A program made the position numbers and the translations under genes. From Flavobacteriaceae bacterium (GTDB lineage: Bacteria; Bacteroidota; Bacteroidia; Flavobacteriales; Flavobacteriaceae): DNA of 64,000 nt. Shown one piece after another: positions 63,474 to 64,000 of the stretch. The stretch's first letter is position 1. Every line of letters starts with the position of its first letter. Under the pieces are notes generated by a model. The model was given only the letters and a program-made list of their open reading frames with translations. It did no database searches and was not told the DNA's origin. Location of the stretch: positions 62,001 to 126,000 of the forward strand of contig JAIPBH010000004.1 in the NCBI GenBank assembly GCA_021739635.1. The letters are read 5' to 3'.

Positions 63474-64000
63474 TTAATTTCTATATCTAAAGGAATTTAT
63501 AATTTTTTTGAGTTTGAGTTTTAAATCTTCACCGGTATCATACACCATTTGTTCATTACTTGGAAATGGAATACTTCTATTATTAAGCAGATTTAAATCT
63601 TCTTTATTTAAAGCTCTTTTGTCACCTCTAAATGCCGCATAGATATTTTGAAAAACAAATTCACTATCAATGGTAAAGGTATCAACTAATTGATTTGATT
63701 TTAAATCTATATAAACCACATCACCAATAACTTGTGTAGATTTTATTTGAGTAAATTCTGAAAATCTTGCTTTAACAGTTATTATTTTATCAATTTTTAT
63801 ATCATTGCCTAAACTATCTTTCATAACATTTCCTTTAGCATCTAGCTTATATTGCCAGCCATCAACAATGTTTCGTTCTCTTAATATTTCTTTTTCTTTA
63901 ACTTGTTCAGGTGAAATATTTATTCGTTTTAATTGTAAGGTCATGGCATAATCATACTGTAAATTTGCGTCTTGATTGGCATGATAAACAGTCCAGAACT
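63474..64000 (-). CDS. Protein of unknown function, 5' end beyond the window
   Basis: The frame is open from the right edge down to the stop at 63474, about 175 residues visible. An internal Met at 63944 is not the start, because in-frame sense codons continue upstream (FWTVYHANQDANLQYDYA) to base 64000. The visible part has DGWQYKLDAKGNVMKDSLGNDIKIDKII, ARFSEFTQIKSTQVIGDVVYIDL and AFRGDKRALNKEDL; the beta-rich, charged pattern resembles periplasmic or surface proteins, but I do not recognise the family. It converges with the GGCT-like gene. Confidence 0.75.
   Translation of the reverse strand, partial: FWTVYHANQDANLQYDYAMTLQLKRINISPEQVKEKEILRERNIVDGWQYKLDAKGNVMKDSLGNDIKIDKIITVKARFSEFTQIKSTQVIGDVVYIDLKSNQLVDTFTIDSEFVFQNIYAAFRGDKRALNKEDLNLLNNRSIPFPSNEQMVYDTGEDLKLKLKKIINSFRYRN

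Noticed and set aside
63474-63944. Complete 156-residue gene starting at 63944
   Set aside because: The frame continues open upstream to the window edge, so the ATG is internal and the gene is partial.
1-64000. tRNA, rRNA, tmRNA or RNase P genes
   Set aside because: Looked for cloverleaf-type and other conserved RNA patterns by eye and found none that I can support; a covariance search would be needed to exclude them.

Overview
The window is a strongly AT-rich bacterial chromosome segment. Gene content and signals point to Bacteroidota, most likely Flavobacteriaceae. The evidence is: a TonB receptor with a carboxypeptidase-regulatory-like N-terminal domain, many secreted proteins and lipoproteins with short flavobacterial-type signals, a bacillithiol-type YtxJ/BrxC protein, housekeeping genes of Bacteroidota type (serC, parE/parC, lpdA, clpB, tilS), and repeated -7 boxes of the Bacteroidota form TAnnTTTG. 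No rRNA, tRNA, CRISPR array, prophage or intact insertion sequence was recognised. The segment is mostly ordinary core genome with a few accessory islands.

Layout. 1-7 kb: serC (cut by the left edge), a LuxC-like acyl-CoA reductase, a divergent ferredoxin, a secreted protein of unknown function and a TonB-dependent receptor. 7-14 kb: ychF, an EamA transporter, and parE/parC with a 40-codon small ORF between them. 14-23.3 kb: one long minus-strand run (lipoprotein hydrolase, TerC, miaA, K+ channel, exonuclease/GIY-YIG fusion, YggS, DUF1015, 3-hydroxybutyryl-CoA dehydrogenase, Gfo/Idh oxidoreductase). 23.4-29.8 kb: pcm, a secreted NTF2-like protein, smpB, lpdA, a REP-like tandem repeat, an S1/P1 nuclease, a split ThrE exporter and a TlpA-like lipoprotein. 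29.8-33 kb: the accessory island. It starts with phased short tandem repeats. Two small-gene units follow, each bounded by its own private inverted repeat and followed by a related structured site, and then a DUF2975/HTH pair ending in a third such site. This looks like an integron-type cassette array without an integrase and is the most interesting part of the window. 33-41.5 kb: a DEVD-box RNA helicase, aldose epimerase, pabB, a sigma-like protein, tilS, ade and a YheT-like hydrolase preceded by a 7-bp repeat tract. 41.6-47.5 kb: a complete IorAB-type molybdenum hydroxylase module (2Fe-2S subunit, Tat-lipoprotein molybdopterin subunit, XdhC, MocA-like nucleotidyltransferase), then yifB/comM. 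47.5-48.2 kb: REP-like repeats around a small membrane protein. 48.2-56.6 kb: 6-phosphofructokinase, a DUF2891 lipoprotein, a Tricorn-like protease and the pxpABC 5-oxoprolinase operon. 56.6-64 kb: deoD-deoC, an OmpW-like porin, a second DeoC that has lost catalytic residues, clpB, brxC/ytxJ, a gamma-glutamylcyclotransferase-like protein and a gene cut by the right edge.

How the genes work together. deoD and deoC form a nucleoside salvage pair. pxpABC recycles 5-oxoproline. The 41.6-45.9 kb cluster holds a molybdoenzyme together with its cofactor maturation proteins. tilS and miaA modify tRNA, while smpB and clpB serve ribosome rescue and protein quality control. Several -7 boxes lie directly against start codons, which suggests leaderless or near-leaderless transcripts for tilS, smpB and the RNA helicase. 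All functional calls rest on reading motifs and family resemblance by eye; no database search was run.
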